This document shows positions 1-7,500 of a stretch of DNA of 14,574 nt, piece by piece. Each line of letters opens with the position of its first letter. Position 1 is the stretch's first letter. The translations under genes were made by a program, and so were the position numbers. Under the pieces are notes generated by a model. It was not told where the DNA came from. It did not search any database and saw only the letters and a program-made list of their open reading frames with translations. The DNA is from Bacteroidales bacterium (GTDB taxonomy: Bacteria; Bacteroidota; Bacteroidia; Bacteroidales; Paludibacteraceae): positions 1 to 14,574 of the forward strand of contig CAAFXN010000082.1 of the NCBI GenBank assembly GCA_900766775.1, given 5' to 3'.

Positions 1-17
1 CGCACCAAAAGAAATGC

Positions 18-59
18 AAAAAGAGACTGCCTAACCAACCGATTAGGCAGCCTCTTTTT
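18..59 (-). terminator. Hairpin terminator downstream of amt
   Basis: A 17-nt arm at 18-34 and its complement at 43-59 pair at 16 of 17 positions (mismatch A26/C51) around an 8-nt loop. The arms begin with A5 and end with T5, so a U-tract follows the stem on either strand and the signal could work both ways. It lies 61 nt past the amt stop codon. The core (GACTGCCTAA / TTAGGCAG) recurs in the terminator after htpG at 4241-4284, so this is a repeated terminator type in this genome. Confidence 0.85.
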
Positions 60-81
60 GTAGTCTCAAGCCCCGAAAATT

Positions 82-114
82 TCGCGGGTCTGTCGCGGGT
101 CTATCGCGGGTCCT
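82..114. repeat. Tandem array, 3 x 11 bp (TCGCGGGTCnn)
   Basis: Three units of exactly 11 bp (82-92, 93-103, 104-114) share TCGCGGGTC and vary in the last two bases. The array lies between the amt stop codon and its terminator. The reverse complement of the same core forms the four-unit array at 4357-4400. A CCCCGAAAAT string at 71-80 beside this array also has its reverse complement beside the second array (4329-4338). Confidence 0.85.
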
Positions 115-119
115 CCCAA

Positions 120-1352
120 TCAGTTGTAGGCGGCTTCGCCGTGCTCGTAGATGTCGAGGCCCTCTTCCTCTATGCGAGGCGCCACGCGCAAGCCGAAGGT
201 CAAGCGGATACCGTAGAAAAGAATCAGTCCGGCAAGGAAGGCATACACCGCCACGGTGAGTGCGCCTACCAATTGCACCCACAGGCTGACGCCTGCCTCC
301 GGCGCGGCAAACAGCCCCGTGAGGATAGTGCCCGTGATGCCCCCTACTCCATGCACGCTGACGGCGCCGACGGGGTCGTCGATATGCAGTTTCTGGTCGA
401 TGAACCATACGCTGACGCACATCAGCAGCGAGCAGACGAGTCCGATGAGTGCCGCTGCGCCGATGCTGACGCAGTCGCAACCCGCAGTAATCCCCACCAA
501 GCCTGCCAGTACGCCGTTGCAGACCATGCTCAGCGAGGGCTTGCCGTCCACTAACCAAGTGTATATCAGCGCGGCAAGGCCACCCACCGCCGCTGCCATG
601 TTCGTTGTGAGCATGATATGCGACATCGCCAGTGCGTTCGCAGCCCCCTCCGCGGCGATGGTCGAACCCGGGTTGAAACCGAACCAGCCCATCCACAGGA
701 TGAAGACGCCCAGCGCACAGAGCGCGAGGTTATGCCCGGGGATAGCGCGCACCTGCGTCCGCGTCTTCCCATCAGTGCCCTTCACGCGCTTGTACTTTCC
801 GATACGGGGTCCTAAGACTATTGCACCCGCCAATGCCAGCACTCCGCCCGTGGCATGCACTACCGTGGAGCCTGCGAAATCATGGAATCCGAGGTCGGCA
901 AGCCAGCCGCCACCCCAACTCCAACTGCCCTCTATCGGGTAGATAAGCGCGGAAATCAGCACCGAATAGAGCAGGTACATGGAGAACTTCGTGCGCTCTG
1001 CCATTGCACCGGAGACGATGGTCGCCGTGGTGGCAGCAAACACGGTTTGGAACATCAGGAAAGTCTCGGCAGGGATAGTCGCATCGGCACTCATGCGCCA
1101 GATGCCATCATCGCCAAGCACATTCCCGCGAAAGAAAAAGGCTCCGAAATCAAAGCCGTGGAACATCAGCCCGAAGCCGATAATCCAAAAGAGAATAGTG
1201 CCCGCCATAAAGTCGCAAAAGTTCTTCATGAGGATATTGGCAGTGTTCTTACTGCGGGTGAGTCCCGCCTCTACGAGTGCAAAGCCCGGTTGCATAAAAA
1301 AGACCAACATTGCCGCCAGCAATGTCCAAACGGTATCTAAGGAGGAAAGCAT
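120..1352 (-). CDS. amt: Ammonium transporter (Amt/MEP/Rh family)
   Basis: A 410-residue inner-membrane channel that takes up ammonium; the protein is hydrophobic almost throughout, as expected for an 11-helix Amt fold. The twin pore histidines are visible: H166 in DFAGSTVVH (with D158) and H334 in VHGVGGITGTI. The FNPGS segment near 226-230 and the C-terminal EEEGLD...EHGEAAY tail, which contacts PII in characterised members, are intact. No cleavable signal peptide precedes the first helix, unlike E. coli AmtB; the N-terminus (FFMQPGFALVEAG) fits a different Amt subgroup. The start is the only reasonable ATG; an A/T-rich stretch rather than a Shine-Dalgarno precedes it. It lies 96 bp downstream of the PII gene on the same strand, the usual glnK-amt pairing, and is probably co-transcribed from the promoter at 1853-1885. 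Confidence 0.96.
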   Translation of the reverse strand: MLSSLDTVWTLLAAMLVFFMQPGFALVEAGLTRSKNTANILMKNFCDFMAGTILFWIIGFGLMFHGFDFGAFFFRGNVLGDDGIWRMSADATIPAETFLMFQTVFAATTATIVSGAMAERTKFSMYLLYSVLISALIYPIEGSWSWGGGWLADLGFHDFAGSTVVHATGGVLALAGAIVLGPRIGKYKRVKGTDGKTRTQVRAIPGHNLALCALGVFILWMGWFGFNPGSTIAAEGAANALAMSHIMLTTNMAAAVGGLAALIYTWLVDGKPSLSMVCNGVLAGLVGITAGCDCVSIGAAALIGLVCSLLMCVSVWFIDQKLHIDDPVGAVSVHGVGGITGTILTGLFAAPEAGVSLWVQLVGALTVAVYAFLAGLILFYGIRLTFGLRVAPRIEEEGLDIYEHGEAAYN

Positions 1353-1360
1353 AATTTTTA

Positions 1361-1392
1361 GGATGAAGGATGAAGGATAAAGGATAAAAGAC
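1361..1392. repeat. 7-bp tandem repeat (GGATGAA/GGATAAA) before amt start
   Basis: Four 7-bp units (GGATGAA twice, GGATAAA twice) followed by AGAC. On the amt sense strand this is a pyrimidine-rich run of TTYATCC units ending 8 nt before the start codon. A 32-nt block of the same design, also ending in AGAC, lies in the same position before guaA (10920-10951). Confidence 0.8.
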
Positions 1393-1393
1393 T

Positions 1394-1432
1394 AATTACC
1401 TATTACAGCCCGAAGGGCGAATTACCTATTAC
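1394..1432. repeat. 13-bp direct repeats flanking a GNA-loop hairpin
   Basis: AATTACCTATTAC occurs perfectly at 1394-1406 and 1420-1432. Between the copies lies a 13-nt block containing GCCC-GAA-GGGC (1408-1418). The arrangement is three consecutive 13-nt blocks. It fills most of the spacer between glnK and amt. Confidence 0.75.
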
Positions 1433-1448
1433 CAAGCGAAACGAGATT

Positions 1449-1796
1449 TTACTTCTTCTCCGCAATCACTTGGTCGCCGTGGTCGCCGGTGCGGATAGAG
1501 TAGCAGTCCAGCACATCGGAGATGAAGATACGCCCGTCGCCCACCTCGCCGGTGTGCGCCTCGCGGAGCAAGACTTGAACGGTCGGCTCCACGAAGATGT
1601 CGCGGCAGATAATCGTGATACACACGCGCTCTATGATGTCGGTGGAGTACTGCACACCGCGATAGACGCGCTCTTGCCGTTGCTGCCCGATGCCATGCAC
1701 ATCAGAGTACTCAAACCAGTTGATGTCGGCTGCCAACAGGGCTTCCTTGACCTCATCAAACTTGGTCTTGCGAATGATTGCTTCAATCTTTTTCAT
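1449..1796 (-). CDS. glnK: PII family nitrogen regulatory protein
   Basis: A 115-residue cytosolic trimeric signal protein that senses ATP/ADP and 2-oxoglutarate and in characterised systems blocks Amt by inserting its T-loop. The family length and architecture are right: MKKIEAII start, T-loop with YRGVQY (Y50 at the position of the E. coli uridylylated Tyr51), B-loop TGEVGDGRIF, and a C-terminal IRTG. Several ligand-contact positions differ from E. coli GlnB/GlnK as I remember them: K58 to R57, K85 to E84, K90 to R89 and R101 to S100, while R103 is kept (R102). Altered nucleotide or 2-oxoglutarate binding is therefore possible. It is the first gene of the pair with amt; a strong Bacteroidota-type promoter lies about 57 bp upstream. 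The symbol follows the amt linkage; glnB would be an equal choice. Confidence 0.93.
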   Translation of the reverse strand: MKKIEAIIRKTKFDEVKEALLAADINWFEYSDVHGIGQQRQERVYRGVQYSTDIIERVCITIICRDIFVEPTVQVLLREAHTGEVGDGRIFISDVLDCYSIRTGDHGDQVIAEKK

Positions 1797-1852
1797 ACCT
1801 TACTTATTACTTGTTAATACCACACTAATCTGATTGTTTTTCAAAAACGGCA

Positions 1853-1885
1853 GCAAAATTACACATTATTTCTGAAATAAACAAA
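1853..1885 (-). promoter_or_regulatory. Bacteroidota primary-sigma promoter for glnK-amt
   Basis: On the minus strand TTTG (complement of 1882-1885) is followed after 20 nt by TAATTTTGC (complement of 1853-1861). This matches the Bacteroidota -33 TTTG / -7 TAnnTTTG consensus with normal spacing. The predicted start of transcription is near 1846, giving a leader of about 50 nt before glnK. Confidence 0.75.
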
Positions 1886-2023
1886 TTATTTTTCATTTTT
1901 AGCGCATTTTTACGGATTATACAGCACTGCACCATCAGAATACTCTGAGTACTCTGAATGCTCAGACCGCTACTCGAAACTATCGAGCGAAGGGAGCCGT
2001 CGGACTGTCGTTAAGGCTGTCGG

Positions 2024-2040
2024 ACTGACAAAATGGCAGT
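2024..2040. promoter_or_regulatory. Inverted repeat upstream of htpG, possible operator
   Basis: ACTGACA-AAA-TGGCAGT is a 17-bp near-palindrome with 7-bp arms and one mismatch, ending 11 bp before the candidate -24 element. A half-similar TGACAttTGGC follows at 2045-2055 and overlaps the -24 box. Position and symmetry fit a binding site for a heat-shock regulator; no protein partner can be named from the window. Confidence 0.4.
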
Positions 2041-2051
2041 CGCATGACATT

Positions 2052-2067
2052 TGGCGCGGTTTTTGAT
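2052..2067 (+). promoter_or_regulatory. Candidate sigma-54-like (-24/-12) promoter for htpG
   Basis: TGGCGCG-GTTT-TTGAT matches the sigma-54 consensus TGGCACG-N4-TTGCW in layout, with the required 10 nt between the GG (2053-2054) and the -12 dinucleotide (2065-2066). The -12 dinucleotide is GA instead of GC, which weakens the call. Transcription would begin near 2078, 46 nt before htpG. I saw no good TTTG/TAnnTTTG pair in the same stretch. Confidence 0.4.
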
Positions 2068-2123
2068 ACGCCTCCTACGTAAACTACAAAAACTACGCAA
2101 ACAACATAAATATACATATCGCT

Positions 2124-4205
2124 ATGAGTAAAGGTAATATCGGAGTAACCTCCAACAACATTTTCCCTGTTATCAAGAAGTTTCTATACAGCGACCACGA
2201 GATTTTCCTGCGTGAGTTAATCAGCAACGCGGTGGACGCAACGCAGAAGTTGAAGACCTTGTCGAGTGTCGGCGAGGTGAAAGGCGACTTGGGCGACCTG
2301 CGCGTGCGGGTACTGCTGGACAAGGACAAGAAGACGCTGACCGTGCAAGACCATGGTATCGGCATGACTGCCGAGGAGGTGGATAAGTACATCAACCAAA
2401 TCGCTTTCTCCGGCGCCGAGGAGTTTGTGAACAAATACAAAGACAAAGCCGAAGCCATCATCGGGCACTTCGGACTGGGTTTCTACAGCGCCTTCATGGT
2501 AGCGAAGAAGGTGGAGATCTTCTCGCAGTCGTATCAGGAAGATGCCAAAGCCGTGCACTGGAGTTGCGAGGGCGACCCCGAGTACACGATGGAAGAGACC
2601 ATCAAGGCGGAGCGCGGGACGGACATCGTGCTGCATATAGACGATGAGTTCGCGCAGTACTTGGAGGACGCGACCATCGAGGGGCTGCTGAAGAAATACT
2701 GCAAGTTCCTGCCCGTGGAGATTGCCTTCGGCAAGAAGAAAGAGTGGAAAGACGGCAAGCAGGTGGAGACCGACGAGGACAACATCATCAACAACGTTGC
2801 GCCCGCGTGGACACGCAAGCCTGCTGACCTAACGGACGAGGACTACGACAAGTTCTACCACGAGTTGTACCCCATGCAGATGGATGAGCCGCTCTTCCAT
2901 ATCCACCTGAACGTGGACTATCCTTTCCACCTGACGGGTATCCTCTACTTCCCGAAAATCAAGAACAACCTCGACGTGCACCGCAACAAGATTCAACTCT
3001 ATTGCAACCAAGTGTTCGTAACGGACGAGGTGGAGAACATCGTGCCGGAGTACCTGACGCTGCTCCACGGCGTGATTGACTCGCCGGACATCCCGCTGAA
3101 CGTGAGCCGCAGCTACCTGCAAAGCGACAACAACGTGAAGAAAATCAGCGGGTACATCACCAAGAAGGTGGCTGACAAATTGGCAGAACTCTTCAAGAAC
3201 GACCGCGAGAACTTCGAGAAGAAATGGGATGACGTGAAGATGTTTATCCAGTTTGGCATGCTGACAGACGAGAAGTTCTACGACAAGGCAGTGGGCTTCA
3301 ACCTGCTGAAGAACCTCGACGGCAAGTACTACACGCTGGAGGAGTACAAGAACCTTGTGAAGGAGGCGCAGACGGACAAGAACGGCGACCTCATCCTGCT
3401 CTATACGCAAGATCCCGATGCGTCCTACTCGTATATCCAGCGCGCGAAAGAGAAGGGTTACGACGTGCTGCTGATGGACGGCGAGTTGGATGTGCACCAG
3501 ATGTCGCAGTTCGAGCAGAAGAGTTACGGCGATGGTACGGAGGAGAAGAAGGGTGCGTTGCGCTTCGTGCGCGTGGACTCCGACGTGATAGAGAACCTCA
3601 TTGCGAAGGAGGACAAGCAGGCTGTCAGCCTGACCACCGAGCAGGAGGATGCCCTGCGCTACTCCTTTGAGAGCCAACTGCCGAAGGGCGACAAGAGCAA
3701 CTACGTGGTGTCCTTTGAGGCGGTATCGGCAGACGCGCTGCCGGTGTTCCTGACGCAGAACGAGTTCATGCGCCGCATGAAAGAGATGTCTGCGCATCAG
3801 CAGGGGATGTCGTTCTACGGCACGATGCCCGACTCGTACAACCTCGTGGTGAACACCGCGAACAGCAAGGTTACCGACCTGATGAATGAGTTAGTAGGTG
3901 CTGTTGCCGCTGAGGTAGCGCCGCTCAACGAGCAGATTGCCGCCAAGCAGAAAGAGGAAGACGACCTGAAAGCCGCGCAGAAAGGCAAGAAGGACGCTGA
4001 CCTGACGCAAGAGGAGAAAGACGCGGTTACCAACGTAACGAAAGAGTTGGCAGACCTGCGCAACCAACTCAAGGGCGTCTATGCTGCGCACGCCGAGAAG
4101 AACGAGAAGGTGCACCAACTGATTGATATCGCGCTGCTCGCAAGCGGTTTGCTGAAAGGCGAAGCGCTGGCGAAGTTCGTAAACCGCAGCGTGGAGATGC
4201 TGTAA
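2124..4205 (+). CDS. htpG: Molecular chaperone HtpG (Hsp90)
   Basis: A 693-residue ATP-dependent cytosolic chaperone. The N-terminal GHKL ATPase domain (about 1-230) shows FLRELISNAVDA with the catalytic-type E31 and Mg/ATP-type N35, the DHGIGM motif, and the lid motif GHFGLGFYSAF. The middle domain (about 240-520) carries NVSRSYLQSD, whose arginine corresponds to the gamma-phosphate-contacting Arg of E. coli HtpG. The C-terminal dimerisation domain contains an extended, highly charged and probably helical stretch at about 599-662, which explains the greater length than E. coli HtpG (624). The start MSKGNIGVTSNNIFP matches the N-terminus usual for Bacteroidota HtpG. It is the only gene on the plus strand here, transcribed alone and ending at a double hairpin. 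Heat-shock-type control is inferred from the upstream elements. Confidence 0.98.
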   Translation: MSKGNIGVTSNNIFPVIKKFLYSDHEIFLRELISNAVDATQKLKTLSSVGEVKGDLGDLRVRVLLDKDKKTLTVQDHGIGMTAEEVDKYINQIAFSGAEEFVNKYKDKAEAIIGHFGLGFYSAFMVAKKVEIFSQSYQEDAKAVHWSCEGDPEYTMEETIKAERGTDIVLHIDDEFAQYLEDATIEGLLKKYCKFLPVEIAFGKKKEWKDGKQVETDEDNIINNVAPAWTRKPADLTDEDYDKFYHELYPMQMDEPLFHIHLNVDYPFHLTGILYFPKIKNNLDVHRNKIQLYCNQVFVTDEVENIVPEYLTLLHGVIDSPDIPLNVSRSYLQSDNNVKKISGYITKKVADKLAELFKNDRENFEKKWDDVKMFIQFGMLTDEKFYDKAVGFNLLKNLDGKYYTLEEYKNLVKEAQTDKNGDLILLYTQDPDASYSYIQRAKEKGYDVLLMDGELDVHQMSQFEQKSYGDGTEEKKGALRFVRVDSDVIENLIAKEDKQAVSLTTEQEDALRYSFESQLPKGDKSNYVVSFEAVSADALPVFLTQNEFMRRMKEMSAHQQGMSFYGTMPDSYNLVVNTANSKVTDLMNELVGAVAAEVAPLNEQIAAKQKEEDDLKAAQKGKKDADLTQEEKDAVTNVTKELADLRNQLKGVYAAHAEKNEKVHQLIDIALLASGLLKGEALAKFVNRSVEML

Positions 4206-4284
4206 GCCCGCGTCGGGAACGTACCACCCCGCCGCGGGCAAAAAAAGAGACTGTCTAACATTTGAGTTAGGCAGTCTTTTTTTT
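4206..4284 (+). terminator. GC hairpin plus terminator after htpG, probably bidirectional
   Basis: GCCCGCG (4206-4212) pairs perfectly with CGCGGGC (4233-4239) directly after the htpG stop codon. It is followed by the main stem: arm 4241-4259, 6-nt loop, arm 4266-4284. All 19 positions can pair in RNA with two G-U wobbles, and the 3' arm ends in T8. The A6 run at the 5' side gives a U-tract on the other strand, so it may also stop purL transcripts coming the other way. The core matches the terminator at 18-59. Confidence 0.9.
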
Positions 4285-4311
4285 GTTAGAGGGGATGTAG
4301 CAGCGTTGGGG

Positions 4312-4444
4312 AATCTTAACAATTGTACATTTTCGGGGTGGATTTGACCTGCTATCGACCCGCGGGAGACCCGCGGGAGACCCGCGATAGACCCGCGAAA
4401 AACACACGGGAAAGCGATAGAGGACGAAATCTTAAAAATTGTAC
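4312..4444. repeat. 17-bp direct repeats bracketing the 11-bp array region
   Basis: AATCTTAACAATTGTAC (4312-4328) and AATCTTAAAAATTGTAC (4428-4444) differ at one base and are 116 bp apart start to start. Between them lies the 11-bp tandem array. The layout could be a duplicated insertion target or the ends of one repeat element. Confidence 0.7.
4357..4400. repeat. Tandem array, 4 x 11 bp (GACCCGCGnnn)
   Basis: Units at 4357-4367, 4368-4378, 4379-4389 and 4390-4400 share GACCCGCG and differ in the last three bases (GGA, GGA, ATA, AAA). This is the reverse-complement orientation of the array at 82-114. It lies in the 3' region of purL, between its stop codon and the terminator shared with htpG. 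Confidence 0.85.
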
Positions 4445-4514
4445 TGTTTCCTGACTACGCAACCACGACTGTCCCGAAGAGTCAGGACATCCACGATACC
4501 CCCACCTCCATGAC

Positions 4515-7500
4515 CTATTCGCCGGTGAAGTAGCGGACGGCGTTGCGGAAGAGGGGTTGCAGTTTGTTGCCTGCGATGTTGCGGAAGACGTTCTCTTCGT
4601 AGCGCTCGCTGTGCCCCATCTTGCCGAGGATTTGTCCGTTGGCAGAGATGATTCCCTCGATGGCATAGTAGGAGCCGTTGGGGTTGTAGGGCGACTGCAT
4701 GGTGGGCTCGCCCGTGGCGGGGTCGGCATAGCGGAACGCCACCTGACCGTTGGCAAAGAGTTCCTGCGCCATCTGCTCGGAGACGACGAACTTACCCTCG
4801 CCGTGGCTGACGGCGATGCTGTGCAACTCGCCCTTGGTCAAGCCCTTGAGCCACGGACTGCGGCTGCCGTCGGTAGCCACCACGGTGGTAACCATCTGCG
4901 AGATGTGGCGGTTGATGTCGTTGCGGAAGAGCGTCGGCGAGTCGGGCGTAACCATACCGAGTTTGCCGTAGGGCAGCAAGCCGCTCTTGATAAGGGCTTG
5001 GAAGCCGTTGCAGATACCGAGGATGAGTCCGCCGCGGTCAATCAGTGCGGTGATAGCCGCTGCCACCTTCTTGTTGTTGATGACATTGGCGATGAACTTA
5101 CCGCTGCCGTCGGGCTCATCGCCGGCAGAGAAGCCGCCCGCGAACATCAGGATATGGCAGCGGTCGATATGTGCCGCCATCTCGTCAATGGAGTCGAGCA
5201 CATCCTGCGGGGTGAGGTTGCGGAAGATAGTCGTCTCCACCTCTGCCCCTGCTGCTCGCCATGCCTTCGCACTATCGTAGTCGCAGTTCGTTCCCGGGAA
5301 GACAGGGATATAGACTATAACTTCGTGTTGGGAACTCCGTGTTGGAAACTCCGTGTCGGGAACTCCGCTTCGCTCCGTGTTAGGAACTACGTGTGGATTC
5401 AAGTCGGGGTACTGAGCCGGCGCGGTTGCCGGATAGATACGCTCGAAGGGGGCGGTGTTGGCTTTCAGCAATGCCTCGCGGCTGATACGCTCGCCGTTGA
5501 TAATCAGGTCATTGCCTTCAATCACCTCGCCGATAAAGAGACAAGACCCTCCCCTGTCCTCCCTACAAAGGGAGGGAGCAAAATTAGCATCTACAGAAGA
5601 AGGTAATTCACTTTCTCCCTCCCTTGTAGGGAGGGACGGGGTGGGTCCTTCCTCTACCAATATACTCCCGTAATCATACGCAAAGAGTTCGTCCTCGGGG
5701 AGGGTGATGTTCGCTGCCAGTTGGTTGCCGAACGACATCTTCGCTATCGCCTCTGCCACGCCGCCGAAGCCGATGGCGTATGCCGACACGATACGCCCGC
5801 TCTGTATGCCTTCGGTTACCGCCCGCCAGTTGGCTTGCAGTTGGTCGGTGTCGGGCATGTGGTTCGCCAGAGGCGTGTGTTTCACGAGGTAGAGTCGGTG
5901 CCCCGCCTGCTTGAACTCCGGCGAGATGACCGTGTCTGCCTTCACCGTGGTGATACCAAACGCGATGAGCGTCGGCGGCACGCTGATATGCTCAAACGTG
6001 CCCGACATGGAGTCCTTTCCGCCGATGCTCGGCAGCCCCAGTGCCACCTGCATCTTCAGTGCACCCAGCAACGCCGAGAGCGGCTTGCCGAAGGTGTGCG
6101 GGTCGTGGGTCATGCGCTCGAAATACTCCTGATAGGAGAAGCGCATACGGCTGTAGTCAGCGCCTGCTGCCACTACCTTGCTGCATGCCTCCACCACCGC
6201 GTAGGCAGCACCATGGTACGGGCTCCACTCCGCAATGAACGGGTTGTAGCCATACGCCATGATAGACGCCGTATTGGTAACGCCGTCGGTGGGCAGTTTC
6301 TGCACGCTCACCTGCGTCTCCGTCTGCTGCGTCTTGCCGCCGAAAGGCATCAGCACCGTGCTGCGACCGATAGTGGCATCGAACATCTCGATAAGTCCTT
6401 TCTGCGACACTACGTTCGGCGCTGCCAGCACATGCTCCATCCGCTCTTGCAGGGTGTTGCCTGCGGGCTGTTGGCGGAACGGGTCGCGCTCCTCTACGGG
6501 CAGGATGGTCGCCTTGGCGAAGTGCTTTGCGCCTGCGCTGTCGATGAACTCGCGCGTGAGGTCGGCGATGAGTTCGCCCTTGTAGAACTGGCGCATACGA
6601 CCTGTGTCGGTTACGTCCGCCACATGCGTAAACTCCACGTTATCCATGTGGCAGTAGTGCTCAAACGTCTCGCGGTCTTTTGCCTCGATGACTACTGCCA
6701 TACGCTCTTGCGACTCGCTGATAGCCAACTCCGTGGGGTTCAAGCCGCTGTACTTGGTCGGCACGCGGTCGAGGTAGATATCCAGCCCGTCTGCCAACTC
6801 GCCGATAGCCACGCTCACGCCACCCGCGCCGAAGTCGTTCGATTTCTTGATGAGGCGCGTTACCTCGGGGCGGCGGAAGAGGCGTTGCAGTTTGCGCTCC
6901 TCGGGCGCGTTGCCTTTCTGCACCTCGCTGCCGCAGGACTCGAGCGATGCCTCGGTATGCTCTTTCGATGAACCCGTGGCGCCGCCTATGCCGTCACGTC
7001 CCGTGCGCCCGCCGAGGAGCAGGATGATATCGCCCGCGGCGGGACTCTCGCGGCGGACGTTCTCCGCCTTCACCGCACCCACTACGGCACCTACCTCCAA
7101 GCGTTTCGCCACATAGGAGGGATGGTAAATCTCGCGCACATGGGTCGTGGCGAGACCTATCTGGTTGCCGTAGGACGAATAGCCCGCGGCTGCCTTGCGG
7201 GTGATGACCTGTTGCGGCAGTTTGCCCGGGATGGTCTCCGACACGGGCTTGTAGATATCGCCCGCCCCCGTAACGCGCATCGCCTGATAGACATAGGCGC
7301 GCCCCGACAACGGGTCGCGTATCGCACCGCCCAAGCAGGTGCTCGCGCCGCCGAAAGGCTCTATCTCCGTCGGGTGGTTGTGGGTCTCGTTCTTAAACTG
7401 GAGCAGCCATTTCTCCTGCTGCCCATCTACATCCACATCGATGAACACCGAGCAAGCGTTGTTCTCCTCGCTCTGCTCCATGTCGTCCAGCAAGCCTTTG

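Larger units (their letters stand above)
1797..2123. other. Divergent regulatory region between glnK and htpG
   Basis: This 327-bp spacer has no credible gene. Its left part is A/T-rich and holds the glnK promoter. The middle holds short direct repeats: TACTCTGAR twice at 1941-1958, and GTCGGACTG at 1999-2007 and 2019-2027 (20 bp apart). The right part holds the inverted repeat at 2024-2040 and the candidate htpG promoter at 2052-2067. The 56 nt before the htpG start are A/C-rich with no clear Shine-Dalgarno. Confidence 0.7.

Noticed and set aside
82..114. Short tandem arrays (here, 4357-4400 and 14454-14497) as CRISPR
   Set aside because: Units of 11 bp are contiguous with no spacers, and no cas genes are present.
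2829..3797. Open frame of 322 codons on the minus strand opposite htpG
   Set aside because: Antisense to the conserved middle domain of HtpG; Val/Leu/His-rich reverse translation with no motif.
4449..4487. TCCTGAC/GTCAGGA inverted repeat just after purL as a terminator
   Set aside because: Only 7 bp of stem with a 25-nt loop and no U-run; the stem at 4241-4284 is far stronger.
5721..6971. Open frame of 416 codons on the plus strand opposite purL
   Set aside because: Antisense shadow of purL with the same His/Arg-rich composition and no family motif.
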